Positions 35,641 through 48,069 are shown, numbered from the stretch's first letter. The stretch: 64,000 bases of DNA from Branchiostoma floridae (GCF_000003815.2 NC_049988.1:8560986-8624985); one strand, 5' to 3'. Made by a program: numbers and translations. The notes: generated by a model from the letters alone, not told the origin.

Positions 35641-35842
35641 TTAGGCTAACGTCACATTTCCAAACCGGGGCCCGGCCGGGCAGCTTTCGGGAACGAAAAG
35701 TATGACATAAAAGACACCAAACTGCACAAGACGTAAAAAGAACAGTCGTGGGCATTATTTGTGTATATTTTACGTATACATTTCTATTTTTCGGGTTTCC
35801 ACAAATAGCCCGGCCGGGTCCAGGTTTGGAAACGCTAGCCTA
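35641..35842. mobile_element. MITE with GGGGCCCGGCCGGGC subterminal palindrome, copy 1
   Basis: The left end is TTAGGCTAACGTCACATTTC followed by CAAACCGGGGCCCGGCC. The right end, reversed, is TTAGGCTAGCGTTTCC followed by AAACCTGGACCCGGCC. The interior is A+T-rich (TTTTACGT, AAGTATGACATAAAAGAC) and non-coding. No clear target duplication. Confidence 0.85.
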
Positions 35843-37910
35843 ACATCAGAAGAATAACACGTACCTAACCAACAAAAATGTCGACTTTATCGGCATGTTG
35901 TGAACTAAAATGAACACACATGACAAGAGCATTTAAAGGATATTGTTGAGTTACTCCTATTGTTTTACGTTATTTGTGCATGTGCCCTTACGATCTCCTC
36001 CTACAACCATTCGTCATTTTATCAAACATTTTATCCCGATCAAATAATACTATGTAGGGGCGTGTGTCATCAACGTTAATTGTTTTTTTTTAAGAGTGTC
36101 ACTTTTCCTAGCTTGCAATGGACAGCTTTCTTTACACACTAAAGATATCAACAGTTCAAGCGGTGACACTTTTGCGAATCATTCTACGAGTTTATTGCCA
36201 GTGTACTATATTAAGCACGAATGAAAAGTTGATAAGACAGCACTAAATTACACAGCCTACGCACCGACCACGTTAAGAACCAAGTTCAGAACTATTGTTA
36301 GTTCTTGGGAACACGGGGACTAGTTTGACGTATTAGACGTATTCAATGTGTGCTAAATTTATCACATTCGTCTTGTGTATATGTACTGGATCCATATATG
36401 CCTTAACTGGATCCATATATGACTTATGACTTGTCTTACTCCAACCTAAGAACCAAACTAAAATTATTATTATTTTCATCGTGGAAGCTCATCTGTGATG
36501 GAAGTTATCATAATACCGGTATTGCCCCAATGTATATGGCATCCTTTATACCACTTACAAAGTCCTGCTCAGTGTCCAGTATTCATATACATCAGGGCAC
36601 TCCAGCCATCACGAACAGAGACGGTGGGCGTTACAAACTTCTTGGCACATTTGACCAATTGCTGACGTCACGAATCCGCAAGATCACGTGTTAGAAAGAT
36701 CACGTGTCCGTAACTCTCTCGAGTTTACGATCTGGAGTGAAGTATCGATCCTGAAGAAGGCGACAGTTGTCGTTAAAAATCCGATCCGCGTATACCTTTG
36801 TGTTGGAAGAAAGTTAAGCATTGTACTTCAAAAATATCATTTTACTGGGTGTGGTGGGTTCTTTATCGGGCTCGAGGTGTGACTGTCCTAAAACACAGGA
36901 CCTCTGTTTAAGTTTTTTAACGTTCTATCTTAAGGAATGAATAGAAACGACATCACAGACAAAAAGTCAGTCAGCAGAGACAGAAGTCAGAAACATCAAT
37001 ATACAGAGATGTTATTCAGGGAGCATTTATCGTAAATCATTCAAAAGTAATGTGATATTCATCTTGAAAGATAACCTGGCAAACATTAACTTGGTTAAAC
37101 GTCTTCTTATCTCTTCCTACATCCACAAACACATCTTCTTCAACATACACCAGAAACCTAATGCCCCATATAAACGTAACATAACTCAGTTGCCGCAAGC
37201 TTCAAAGGGACCTGTCAAGATGGGAGTCGATAAGAAACATTAGTCATAGTAACACAGACGTAATGGCCTGATAAGAGAAATAAAAAGGTCTTTTATCATC
37301 AGTACGTTTGATCCCTTCCGTGAGTTATATCTGTTGTCATCATTCTACACCTAGGAGACAGTCTTGTATAGAATGTAACGTTATGAATAATTTAACTCCT
37401 GGTATAACTACAACGTTACGGAATATAAAACATCAGTGACAGTGAAGATAGTGGAAGGAATAATAAAGGCATTAACTTTCCACGATACGTAATCTAGATG
37501 TATAAAGCGTAACTATAGACTGAAACATTTAACGTTGTCAGAAATACAAATTATAGTCTGCCAAAGTTAATTGGTGATTATATACAACATATTCAAGTCA
37601 TTATGGATTTTCTGAAGATGAATGTTACGTGTTGTATGCCTATCAATTAATGTCAGAAACTGTCATTAAGTATGAGCGTTCTGACAGTAGCTATAGATAT
37701 AAAAGAATTAATGTTGATACGGTCACAAGTAGAGCGGCAAATGACAAATCATAAGTTTTCAGTCATCTGTGCAGAGTTGGGCGGCATACTAAATTTTCCA
37801 GTTGTCTACAACTAGGACAAGCAAAGTGATTGCGTTAATTTGGAAGCTTTATGATTGGTCTAAAGTTATGATTGACACACAAGCTTTACGAGAAAGTTTG
37901 CCACTCTTAA
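35843..37910. other. unique non-coding sequence with a 24-bp doublet
   Basis: No gene recognised. ACTGGATCCATATATG is repeated in tandem around 36386-36421. Confidence 0.4.
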
Positions 37911-37911
37911 T

Positions 37912-38141
37912 AAGGTGGACTTGGGGCACCGGTACGGCACTGCGGTGTTCGTAACACCGTTTTGTTATTTTCGCCGATTTTGTATAGTTTAGAAATTGCG
38001 TAAGACGTAAAAGCATGACTTAGCAGACAACAAAATACACAAAACGTAAGAAAATTGGCTCTTTATCTACTTAACTTTCCATGAGTAATTTTGTGATCCC
38101 CGCAGTGCCGCACCGGTGCCCCAAGTGCAGTGAGATACCAC
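37912..38141. mobile_element. MITE with CACCGGTRCGGCACTGCGG ends, copy 1
   Basis: The left arm has ACTTGGGGCACCGGTACGGC. The right arm, reversed, has CACTTGGGGCACCGGTGCGG. The interior contains GACAACAAAATACACAAAAC, shared with copy 2. Arms are about 40 bp. Non-coding. Confidence 0.85.
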
Positions 38142-38879
38142 TCTTAGTGTGAACTGCAATGATAGTGCATGTTATGATAATCCAATCAACAGAACTGATA
38201 CATGTACCAGGATTGTACATCTAATGTCAACACTATGCATGATGTACAAAATGACTAATAAACTGGTGGCCGTATTTTGTATCGACTACTAGACATCTAG
38301 TCAATGCCAGCTCAGAAGAGTACAAGACATAGTCATGCCTTCAAGTACTAGAATTATCAACGCAGAGCCGAGGTGTTCAAAATGATAAAAACTCGCTTAC
38401 CCTAGAACTATTGAAGAGTCGCCATCTGGTAATGTACCAGATAGCTTAAACGGCGCCTACAGCTAATTGTATAATATATGTCCAAAAGTTGGCTTTTACA
38501 GGTCTGACGGTGTAATACAACCAGCTGCTGCCGCGCCGCATGTCTGCGAAGCTGATGTGTTACACTGAAGGACAATTATACCGGCTATATAGAGACACAG
38601 ATATAGATACAGATGACTGATCCGGCATGACAAATAACCCACATTTTTTTACAATCGAATAAATCAGGATAAGATCATAAATGTCAGCGGATGCTGAGAA
38701 TAGATGATGACATTTGAGACGCATGGATAACTCGGAAGCGTTAACCTTGTGTAGGTACGTACGTTTTAATCGATATCACCAGTACAGGCACGTAATTGCT
38801 TTATGAACAATCACTGCACAGATGTATGATCTGACAGGACCGCTGAACGGATTATTAAAGATCAGCCGCCTTTCTTGGC
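38142..38879. other. unique non-coding sequence
   Basis: I recognise nothing in this stretch. Confidence 0.4.
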
Positions 38880-39370
38880 AGGGGATGTCCCTGTAGCTCA
38901 ACTGGTACGGCAGCCTCGCACAGTCACAGCCGAGCTACTTGTTCCAAGTAGTCGGCTAGGCTAATGTCACATTCCCAAACCGGGGCCCGGCCGGGCTGTT
39001 TGTGGAAACGGAGAATAGAAATGTATCCGCAAAATTGTACACAAATACTAGTAATGCCCAAGGCTATTCTTTTTAAGTCTTGTGCATTTTGGCGTCTTTT
39101 ATATCATACTTTTTGTTCCCAAAAGCTGCCCGGCCGGGCCCCGGTCTGGAAATGTGACTAGTAAGCATAACTGGAGGTCCCAGTTCAATCATGGGTATTT
39201 TGATTTCTGTCTTTCGGAAGGGACATAAAATGGGGGTCCCGTGTTTGAGGAGGTATCCCGAGCAAGTAAAAGGGCTAGCAACCACTTACTGTAAAAAAAT
39301 ATGCACTGCTACTGCAAGGAAACTTGCTGCCCCATGTGCCACTGGGCTCTTACCAAACGAACGAACGTAA
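38880..39370 (+). mobile_element. SINE family 2, interrupted by a MITE
   Basis: The tRNA-like head starts GGGGATGTCCCTGTAGCTCA (A box TGTAGCTCAACTGG). A MITE interrupts it at 38956-39163, and the B-box-like GGTCCCAGTTCAATC follows at about 39175. The body has TCTTTCGGAAGGGACATAAA and a GAGGAGGTATCCCGAGCAAG block. The 3' tail is a short ACGA tetramer run. Full-length relatives: 47718-47965. Confidence 0.8.
38956..39163. mobile_element. GGGGCCCGGCCGGGC MITE, copy 2, inserted in a SINE head
   Basis: Ends CTAGGCTAATGTCACATTCC and (reversed) CTAGTCACATTTCCAGACC, each followed by CGGGGCCCGGCCGGGC. It splits the SINE between its A and B boxes, which silences the SINE's internal promoter and dates the MITE after the SINE. 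Confidence 0.85.
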
Positions 39371-39522
39371 TTTAATAGTACCACGGTACATAAGCGTGCT
39401 CTTGTGCACGTAGCGCAGCCGAGAGAAAAGTCATACATATCCTTTCCACTAATTACTAGAGACAAAATCAATGCGCACTAACGTAGAAGTAGAATAAAGC
39501 ATACATGTAGTTGTCAACCGGC

Positions 39523-39729
39523 GTAAAGATGGTATCTCACTGCACCTGAGACACCGGTACGGCACTGTGGGGTTCGTTAACTGCGGTATTATTTGCTATT
39601 TTCGCGATTTTTAATAATTTAGATATCGCGTAATACGTAAAAGTATGACTTAGAAGACAACAAAATACACAAAACGTAAGCAAGTTCGTTCTTTATCTCG
39701 GTGCCCCAAGCGCAGTGAAAGTCCACCTG
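39523..39729. mobile_element. CACCGGTRCGGCACTGCGG MITE, copy 2
   Basis: The left end GTAAAGATGGTATCTCACTG is the fullest left terminus seen. The interior GACTTAGAAGACAACAAAAT matches copy 1. The right arm is shortened, and ends near GTGAAAGTCCACC. Confidence 0.8.
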
Positions 39730-40410
39730 AAGGCAGAACTAAACTTATTGGAGTATAGTTATCACTGCCTCAACATGTTTTGTAGAAAGACAATGCTTAC
39801 GACTTGTAGCTCAAGTATCAGTAACTATTCGTTTTCAGAACTCAGGAAAGTACATGCATTAAGATGTACCATGGCGTAGAATCGTGAGTGTATATTAATA
39901 TTGATGTAATATTTGAACTCATATCTTAAAAAACGTACACACTGAAAAAGAAGTTTGAATCTTCATGAATAATTTAGCCAGATAGTATAAATTAGACTTG
40001 ACATAGAGATCAGGAGACGAACGCTCAGTTAGAATGCTAAATCGATTAGTTGTCACCGATCTGGCTGATGAATCCAGACTCTGACAGAGACGTAATACGT
40101 ACCGAGACCTCAGCTGTGCGGTTATCTCTGGTCTGATGTGTGAGCCGGAATCACGGCATGAACTTGGCAGGACCAGTGGAGAAAATGACATAACGAATGA
40201 GCAATTACAGAAAATCTAATCAAATGAGCAACAAGAAATCGAACAACTCCAACATGACCACAGGACATGCAAAGGGTGTGAAAACCGACAAATATGGCGC
40301 AGTACTAAGGCCAGGCGTCAGGAGGCCCAAAACCGACCATTGCGTTCACAGCACCCACATGCAACTATCATCACAGTCCGTGCAGAGATTCGTAGATTAT
40401 AGCTCTGAAT
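39730..40410. other. unique non-coding sequence
   Basis: I recognise nothing before the CA repeat. Confidence 0.4.
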
Positions 40411-40418
40411 ACATGCAC

Positions 40419-40472
<54 letters not shown>

Positions 40473-40668
40473 GTATACACACGCGTATACACACACACAC
40501 ACACACACACGTATGTACACACACACACACACATACACACACACGTATACACACACACACACACACACACACGTATGCACACACACAGACACACACACAC
40601 ACTCATACGGACACACAGAAATAGACAGACAGAGAAACAGACAGAGAGACAGATTTAGACAGACGGAG
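40411..40668. repeat. (CA)n compound microsatellite with AGAC tail
   Basis: A CA-dinucleotide tract with regular CGTATACAC and CGTATGCAC interruptions runs to about 40618, then AGAC/AGAG tetramers to 40668. Long frames of T-H and V-C repeats here are artefacts. Confidence 0.97.
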
Positions 40669-41268
40669 CCTAAAAATATACCTCCATTCTTTTAAGGAGT
40701 GATTGCTTAACTTTGAGTATACGTAGGTGGAAAATATAATTGAAGATGTGCATCAACCCACAAAGATCAGTCGATGATAAGACAGCCTTCAGCTAAAAGT
40801 ATATATCATAAACGGTCGTTAATATAATTGAATAGATGTCAAGCTAAATATATATATCCTCACGTGTGCCAAAGTGTAGATGACAGCAATACCGAAAGAA
40901 CGTTTATATTGAAGAGTTTGACTGTGACAAACCATCCAATGATGTTTCTTCATCTAAAATTCAATCAAGTAGCATTTCTTGATCTGGTGCCAGGGCAATA
41001 AGTAACGCTTAAAATATCCCTTATTACCCCACAGGGGGCTTTATGTAAAGCAGGATTTGTTCTAGACTAAGATAAAGGCACATATTTCTTGGCATCTACT
41101 AGGAAAAATGTCATACTTACATCTTCGCCGACTTATTTTTGTGCTTCAACATATGTCTGTTGATATTTGTGATCTTCCGGTCAATTTCCATTACAAAGCA
41201 ACTACATTTTGTAGTTCATTAATTTCCTGATTTTCATCAGTTAACTTAACAAGTATGAAAAACTTTAA
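40669..41268. other. unique non-coding sequence
   Basis: I recognise nothing in this stretch. Confidence 0.4.
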
Positions 41269-41419
41269 GAGAGAGAGACAGAGAGAGACAGAGACAGATA
41301 CAGAGAGACAGAGAGAGAGAGAGAAAGAGAGAGAGAGAGCGAGAGTTAAAAGTTAGTGATTTGGTATGCTCCAATCGGAGAGAGAGTTAAAAGTTAGTGA
41401 TTTGGTATGCTCCAATCGG
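41269..41419. repeat. (GA)n tract followed by a 41-bp doublet
   Basis: GA/GACA-rich sequence runs to about 41344. GTTAAAAGTTAGTGATTTGG and the rest of a 34-bp segment then occur at 41345 and 41386 with a GA-rich linker, which suggests slippage that carried the edge of the microsatellite with it. Confidence 0.93.
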
Positions 41420-42810
41420 TTTCAATAACTTGAGCATAATCATAAACGACTCGGGAATAGTTAGTGGGTGCCAACGTTCAACTTATCCCATTTGCAAATT
41501 CTCTGTTTAAAGCAATAATGTCTACCATGAGCAAAAACAGTCTTATAGGTAAATGCATTAAGCCACAGAATTAATGTTCTTTACTGCGGATGTTCTGTCC
41601 CGATCCAGTGTACACGTTAACTCTAAAGCCTGCCTGGAGCTAATTTCAGGTCAGACATCGAAGTTAGGGCTGTCCATTGGCAAGCATGTTATAATACACT
41701 GAATGAAGGCTTAAAAAAGTACTAACCCATATTTCAATCTTAATCATTCTTCTCCACCAGAAAGTCACTTGGGTCTAGTTTATAAACATTCAAAGAAAAC
41801 AGGGGGTTGTTCGCTTCATTCTCCGAGAAAAGCTCACCCTATGAAAGAAACCTCACCTTTGACCCCTGTTCCCTCCTGATACAACCGGTAGCAACTCAAA
41901 CCTGTCCTGACACCAGCTAAACTGCTAAACTGAACAAATTTTGACCCAAACAGAAAAGATTAGGCCCTACCTGTCCCTTCTAAATGAAAAAGTCGGCAAA
42001 AATTTTCAAGGAAAAAAGGATTTTCAAGGATTTTAAGTCCATTTTGGGCACTGTACTGCGCAACGCAACTCTGACGTCAGCCCTTCATTTGTATCACACA
42101 TAATGTTTGCTCCTGCAAGTCTAACAAATTGGTAGTCTAACGTCAACAGACATCTTCGATGATGATTAACGACAAAAGAATAGTTCTTGTCAAGAACAAA
42201 GACCGACGAGGTGCTAAATTTCGTCATACTGTTATTGATGTATCTATCAACTAGAAAATACTCATTTTAGCTTTGCTCTCAGTAAAAGTAGAAGCATGGT
42301 CTATAAATAGTTTATAAGATTAAAACAGATGAGATGAAGGACTGTATCAATCACTGTAATTCCACAGAGCACATGTAAAAGAATACACTACGTACTGGAA
42401 AATAACGAGAATTGTCATTCGATGCAGAGCAGTGGAGAAAAATACGCTCGTCTCTAGTGCGTAGAATAGTAAATTAATGGATATAAAGTGCGCTTGTTAG
42501 ACAACAAAGTGTGGATTCCATTCATTAAGAGCAAATCTGTAGGGAGTGGGTGTCTTTAACGACATAGTGGCTAATGTATCCACTGAATAGATAAACGGTT
42601 CACGCGTGGTTTTCTTAATTTCATCAGTTTCCCAAAAAATCAAATTACCAACTTATTCCACGTCAACTGAGGACAGTTACAAAGGCAAGACTCTATGCGC
42701 TGTCAAAAGTTATGGTGTTAAGGACAATTTGACTTAACAAGCTAATCAACAAATGTGTACAAATTGAATGTACATGTAGTTTACAGGCAGTATGTGCAAT
42801 GTACATCCTT
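41420..42810. other. unique non-coding sequence
   Basis: I recognise nothing in this stretch. Confidence 0.4.
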
Positions 42811-43035
42811 AAGGTGGTATCTCACTGCACTTGGGGCACCGGTGCGGCACTGCGGGGTTCGAAAGATTACTCAACGAATTTCCGAGATAAAGATCGAATT
42901 TTCTTACGTTTTGTGTATTTTGCGTATCATGCAATACCTAAATTATAAAAAAAAAGCGGCGAAAATAACAACAGTGCCGCAGTGAACGAACCCCACAGTG
43001 CCGCACCGGTACCCCAAGTGCAGTGAGATGCCACC
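42811..43035. mobile_element. CACCGGTRCGGCACTGCGG MITE, copy 3
   Basis: Left end AAGGTGGTATCTCACTGCAC, right end (reversed) GGTGGCATCTCACTGCACTT. Both continue into GGGGYACCGGTGCGGCACTG. Arms are about 50 bp and this is the best-preserved copy. The interior has TTTTGTGTATTTTGCGTATC. Confidence 0.9.
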
Positions 43036-43724
43036 AATAAGTCTGCACAATGATAAATAAGTACATCGGCAGTGAGGGCTGACTAAGATCTTCAGGCTGG
43101 GTGATAAGATAAGCCAAATGTTCGCAAATTGAATTTATCACCCTGGTGCCTCCCTTTATCATGCAATGCACGCTATGTTTAAAGCAGATAGGAAAAATGC
43201 AGAGTCGGGATATTATTAGATGATAAGAAAAAAAACAATTATTCAAAGAGGTCACCAAATTCCGTCCTAAACTTTCCACGCTTACAGACAGAAAGAAAAC
43301 TGCCCTCCTCTTAACATCTCAAAACCCACACATTACAGAAAGGATGGGATTATTCGTCTTCTTATCTCGGAAAAAGAAGTCAAATCCAATACGATGCAGT
43401 TAAGCGTTAGAATTTAGACCAGATTAGTTGCTTACTATACTGTTTACCATTGCCTTTATGTCATTTTCTGTCATTTTTTTGCAAGCAGCCCTCTGGCAAG
43501 AACTTGTATTTATTTATTTTTATATTCATTTATTATTCACAGTCTAGACAAGTATGCCACATTCTTCTTTATCGCAGTTTGTATGATGGGAATCTTTATA
43601 ATAAAAGGTATTATTTTGGGTCGTTACTTTTAACTCCAGACGTCGGTTGCCAAGACGTCTCTGAGACAACTAGACGCCGCAAAAACACCTGCCATGCATT
43701 GCTTTTAACATTCGATATGTTAGA
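43036..43724. other. unique non-coding sequence
   Basis: I recognise nothing in this stretch. Confidence 0.4.
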
Positions 43725-44020
43725 AAGTCAAAGTTCAAAGTTCCTTCCCGCGCCTGATGGCGCATAGGGCGGCGCCCATCTCCGTTTCAGTAGCCCTTGG
43801 GCCACACAACGCAATCACTACAGCAGGGGGCTAGTCCACTGGTAGTGGTGTGTGTTCAACTTCCATACTCTTTCCCGAATGCTGAGTGCTAAGCAGAGAA
43901 AGAAGCATGTACCATTTTTAAAGTCTTTGGTATGACTCGGCCGGGGTTTGAACTCACGACCTACCGAATGCAAGGCGAACACTCTACCCACTAGGCCATT
44001 GCACCGGTTTTGGTGCAATG
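43725..44020 (-). mobile_element. SINE family 1, near full length
   Basis: Read on the minus strand it starts CCGGTGCAATGGCCTAGTGG (A box) and has GGTCGTGAGTTCAAACCCCG (B box). The body runs AGACTTTAAAAATGGTACAT, CACTACCAGTGGACTAGCCC, TGTAGTGATTGCG, TGTGTGGCCCAAGGGCT and ends ..GGGAAGGAACTTTGAC. It is a Pol III-type tRNA-derived retroposon. No tRNA cloverleaf survives. Confidence 0.88.
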
Positions 44021-44026
44021 GCCTAG
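43991..44026. repeat. 15-bp perfect hairpin at the SINE head
   Basis: CTAGGCCATTGCACC (43991-44005) and GGTGCAATGGCCTAG (44012-44026) are perfect inverted copies with a 6-nt loop, so the first bases of the SINE head are repeated in reverse just outside it. Confidence 0.9.
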
Positions 44027-44089
44027 TTATATGTTAGAAATCCTACCGAATAAAGGTAACTCTTCATACATTGTCTGATTTTTTTTTGC

Positions 44090-44770
44090 ACTCTTGTATC
44101 AGTTTTGGGGTGCAGAGGGGATAAAGATTTCTGGTCGCCATATTGGATCGTCTGTGTATTGGAAGATTTCGATACCCTCTTCAGTCCACAAACGACAGTA
44201 CGATAGAACCAAGGAGGTTGAATGATACAACTGTGGGTGTTGTAATGAATCATAAGTGGCTCATAGATTACAGCATAGCACAATTCTATCATTGTCTACT
44301 TATGATAGTTGTATACTAAGTCGAAAATTGCCTCGATTTTGAAAACAGCCTACTAACTCCAAATAACTGGTAAATAGTTACGACTTGCTGCGTTTTTAAA
44401 TTTATAGATCCATAAACAATGTAAACCCAGAGCAACGCAAGGTCGTTGTCCCATGTACACTGCATATTAGAGTCATTTGAGTTTGGTTGCGGTCGCTTGA
44501 GGTCGTTTGAGGTGTTTAGGCAGACCCGGGAAACAGACTAAAATTGATGCACGCGTGGGTGCCATCTGTAGAAACGAATCATTATGGTGCAATGTAGAGA
44601 AATGAAACAGTGCGTGATTTATGATGCCAATAACGCGCCGAGCTCCGCTATCTGCGAGGATGGATGACTGTGTTCTTGCCGCTTGTTAGGAGTTTGTGCA
44701 AGAGTGCTGCTGTTGTAACCGAACCATTCATCAACTTCGGCTTACTGCGATATCGCCCATTTGTCTCTCA
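44090..44770 (+). mobile_element. long-TIR repeat family, copy 1
   Basis: Shares with 52760-53310 the blocks TTTCTGGTCGCCATATTG, TAGTCCACA.ACGACAGT, GGCTCATAGATTA, TCGTTTGAGGTGTTTAGGCA and a further block, ATGATGCCAATAACGCGCCG to TTCGGCTTACTGCGATATCG. It lacks the left arm seen in copy 2. No protein is recognised. Confidence 0.75.
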
Positions 44771-44955
44771 CGGTTTGCACCATCCCATAACCCCCACCCC
44801 CTTATCAGCTTCTATGTGCGATATTCCTCATATAGGTCGACTTGAACATTTTGAACTATTTGAAAAGATTGCCGGGCTGTTTGAGGAAACGAAAAACTCG
44901 ATACATCTTGTGTACTTTAATGTCTTTTCATGCGTTGGACAAGAAACAAGTGTCT

Positions 44956-44960
44956 GACAC

Positions 44961-45021
<61 letters not shown>

Positions 45022-45087
45022 CGCACACACACACACGCACATGTACACACACGTACACACACACGCGCGGGCATACACACACGTACA
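44956..45087. repeat. (CA)n microsatellite
   Basis: CA dinucleotides with CG and TG interruptions. The T-H and V-C frames on it are artefacts. Confidence 0.97.
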
Positions 45088-45473
45088 AACCAAGATAAAA
45101 GCTCCTTGTACAAACCTACAAGAAGATTCTACCATCCGTTAGCATTACCTTTTCCAGACACTCTGATCACCGCTGTCGTCTGGCGGTAGTGATTTATGAA
45201 GTAATCTCAACAACAATGAACGACTATATCACACAGGGTGGTGCAGAGAACTTTTCAATTTCGGACCAATAATCTAGAACATTTATCAGGCGTGCGTCTG
45301 CTTTAGATGTGAGAAATGATGCACAGACTCGATATAAGGTATACGTAATTCAACAGAGCTCATCCCAGATTTCATGAAGGACAGGGGAGTAAAGATGAAC
45401 CTCCAGGCTTCAATGAATCACTTATATTATATACCACAAACATTTCGTCTCATTCTAGCCCTCATAGTAGACT
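45088..45473. other. unique non-coding sequence
   Basis: I recognise nothing in this stretch. Confidence 0.4.
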
Positions 45474-45474
45474 T

Positions 45475-45700
45475 GGTAGCTGGTCTTGTTTTGTTTTGCA
45501 CTGTTTTCTGGTTGTGCAGTAGTTTTCCCATCTTCCTGTAACGTTTTATAAAACTGTCTATACTAGGCTAGTGCCCAGATCCTGGTAGCTGGTCTTGTTT
45601 TTGTTCCGCACTGTTTTCTGGTTGTACATCAGTTTTCCCATTTTACTAAAATATTTCTGACAACCGTCTATGCTAGTCTAGTGCCAATACCCTGGTAGCA
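45475..45700. repeat. 110-bp tandem repeat, two units plus a start of a third
   Basis: GGTAGCTGGTCTTGTTTT, GCACTGTTTTCTGGTTGT and GTCTAGTGCC-type blocks recur at 45475 and 45584. A third unit opens at 45694 and stops after GGTAGC. Confidence 0.85.
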
Positions 45701-46059
45701 GCCAAAACCCCGTAGTAATCAGAGAGCAGCACATGATCATGACAAACAAACAGAAATGCCTCACACGTAGCCTTCTTAGGAGCCCTATGAATGTATCTAC
45801 ATCTGCTCGAACTTTCACAAATGGAAAACCACATTGTCGTCCTTAATTGAACTGGGTTTGATATGCGCTCTTGGCCTTACGTTGCTCAGTGGAATGTTAC
45901 ACCCAAATGTTCAAAACATGTTCCTTTGTTTACTTACCCGGTTATTTTAGGAGCAGAGACATTTTGCAACAAACTATAAAGCTGCTGGTCAGCATGTGAC
46001 CAACTCCCAGAGTGTCAGTCGCAAGCAAACACATGTACATGTGTGTAATCGTCAGGAAA
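45701..46059. other. unique non-coding sequence
   Basis: I recognise nothing in this stretch. Confidence 0.4.
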
Positions 46060-46504
46060 TGTGCGTGAACGTGAATAAAGGTGTGTGAACGCAAGCAAAC
46101 GTGTGTGAACGTGAGCAAACGTGTGTGAACGTGAACAAACGTGTGAAAACGTGAACAAACGTGTGTAAACGTGAACAAACGTGTGTGAACGTGAACAAAA
46201 GTTTGTGAACGTGAACAAACGTGTGTGAACGTGAACAAACGTGAACAAACGTGTGTGAACTTTAACAAACGTGTGTAAACGTGAACAAACGTAAGTGAAC
46301 GCGAGCAAACGTGTTTGAACGTGAGTGAACGCGAGCAAATGTGTGTGAACGTGAGTGAAGGCGAGCAAACGTGTGTGAACGTGAACAAACGTGAGTGATC
46401 GTGAAGAAACGTTTGTGAACGTCAGCAATCGTGTTTAAACGCCAGCAAACGTATGTGAATGTGAATAAAAACATGAACAAACGTGTGTGAACGTGAGCAA
46501 ACGT
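46060..46504. repeat. 20-bp minisatellite, about 22 units
   Basis: The unit is close to AACAAACGTGTGTGAACGTG, with variants (AACGTGAGCAAACG, AACGCGAGCAAACG). Because 20 is not a multiple of 3, all three minus-strand frames read similar T-H-V-C-S-R patterns. The resulting frames of up to 148 codons are artefacts. Confidence 0.95.
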
Positions 46505-46775
46505 ACGCTCCTCGGCCTATGAGAACCTCCTGCGAAGACGCAAGGATGGTTAACTTTTGTTGGCAGCGTATTTTCCAGCCAATGGCCGGGTAGAATACTT
46601 GTCACTTTACATCTTAGGACCAGATCAGGGGTTTTGGAAATCTTGTCAACCTCAAAGTGAAATACATTTATAAATTGGGAAAGAGATAATAATAGACTTC
46701 TTCACGGTTAACCAAAATGCGCCCCTGCGATGTTTCTAGTCAACGACTCCAAGTATCTTCGCACTCTTATGATAG

Positions 46776-46932
46776 GGTCACATTTCCAAACTGGGGCCCG
46801 GTCGGGCTGTTTTAGGAAGCGAAAACAAAATTGTATACCTAGAGCCCATGATTCACCTTCTTACGTTTTGTGTAGTCTTTTTTTTTTGTTCCCGAAAGCT
46901 GCCCGGTCGGGCCCCGGTTTGGAAATGTGACC
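46776..46932. mobile_element. GGGGCCCGGCCGGGC MITE, copy 3
   Basis: Perfect terminal match: GGTCACATTTCCAAAC at the left and the same sequence reversed at the right, then YGGGGCCCGRYCGGGC. 157 bp, non-coding. Confidence 0.9.
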
Positions 46933-47717
46933 TTTGGAAAAGTGGTCTTGTTCTATATTTCGGTTCGGTTAGTACGCGTAAATAGATATCCTTCTTTGGA
47001 CGTGCTCATGGCTCATTATGCAGCTCAGAGTTCTTTGAACTTGTTTTCCAACATTTAGCGAATTCATGATCCAAACCATTGCGCACCTCACATCAATACT
47101 GAGTATCAACAATCAGAGCAACTATACCCAAATAAACTACACAGCCACAAAGCGACGAAGCGACGAATACAGAGTAGTTATTATTGGTATTGCGTGAGAG
47201 AGGACAGTTATTTCTCGTTGCGCTTTGTTGAGTAAACTTAGATGATGCCGTTTTTAGAGTGCGTGGAACAAAGGTTTCATAAACACGTTAGAGGGCTATT
47301 GCAGTACAACTGCACCACAGAATACAAGGTGGTTATTGGTCGGTTAGCTTGAAAGATTCGTCTTTTCTAAATATATACTACCTGAGTTTACTGTACACGT
47401 GTATATATATCCTGTATCTATACATTTGTGACAGAAAACTGGCCAAAATGTGTGTGCACTGAGCATTTGTCGTATGCGAGGACGTCTCCAGGTTTATCTT
47501 CCTACCACTCACAGTACGCAGTAAGTTGTCTTCAATACATTTAATCCTTGTAACTACAGGAACTCTGATGCACACTTTTCTTCTGTGACCAACTCAGTCC
47601 TGTATTCTTCTGTACCGATTATTATACAACCTCAGACTAATCTATGAGGTAGGTCTCAAGAGACCAGCAACATTGCGTATTTACTTATTCACTGTATCAC
47701 TTACTACTTGGTTCAAT
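46933..47717. other. unique non-coding sequence
   Basis: I recognise nothing in this stretch. Confidence 0.4.
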
Positions 47718-47965
47718 GGGGATGTCCCTGTAGCTCAACTGGTAGCAGCCACACAGTTGAATTCCTGGTTCCACTTAGTAACTGTGAGATCCCGGCTGAA
47801 TCATTGGTAGGGTATATCGGCTGTGGATGCACCTAGTCTTTCGGAAGGGAATTAAAATGGGGAGCCTGTGTTCACGGAGATCCTTGGTAAAATTAAAGGA
47901 GAGGGGGTAGCAAGTCTTCCCTGTAGATTACACCCTGCTACTGAAACAGCAAGGAAACAAATTTG
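47718..47965 (+). mobile_element. SINE family 2, near full length
   Basis: Head GGGGATGTCCCTGTAGCTCA with A box; B-box region GAGATCCCGGCTGAATC is degraded. Body TCTTTCGGAAGGGAATTAAA, then CACGGAGATCCTTGG and CTACTGAAACAGCAAGGAAA. Parallel to the interrupted copy at 38880-39370. Confidence 0.82.
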
Positions 47966-48069
47966 AGTGAATTTGCATACGATCCTTAGGAGTTAATCAA
48001 TTGACATGCTCAACCAATTTTTTTCTAGTTAACTGTACTTGTATTGAATTGTTCTGCCAGTTCATTCTA

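Noticed and set aside
40197-40658. 153-codon frame rich in T-H
   Set aside because: Mostly the CA microsatellite; the non-repeat start has no recognised domain.
46015-46480. Minus-strand frames of 72-148 codons with T-H-V-C-S-R repeats
   Set aside because: All come from the 20-bp minisatellite; three frames are open in parallel and read the same pattern.
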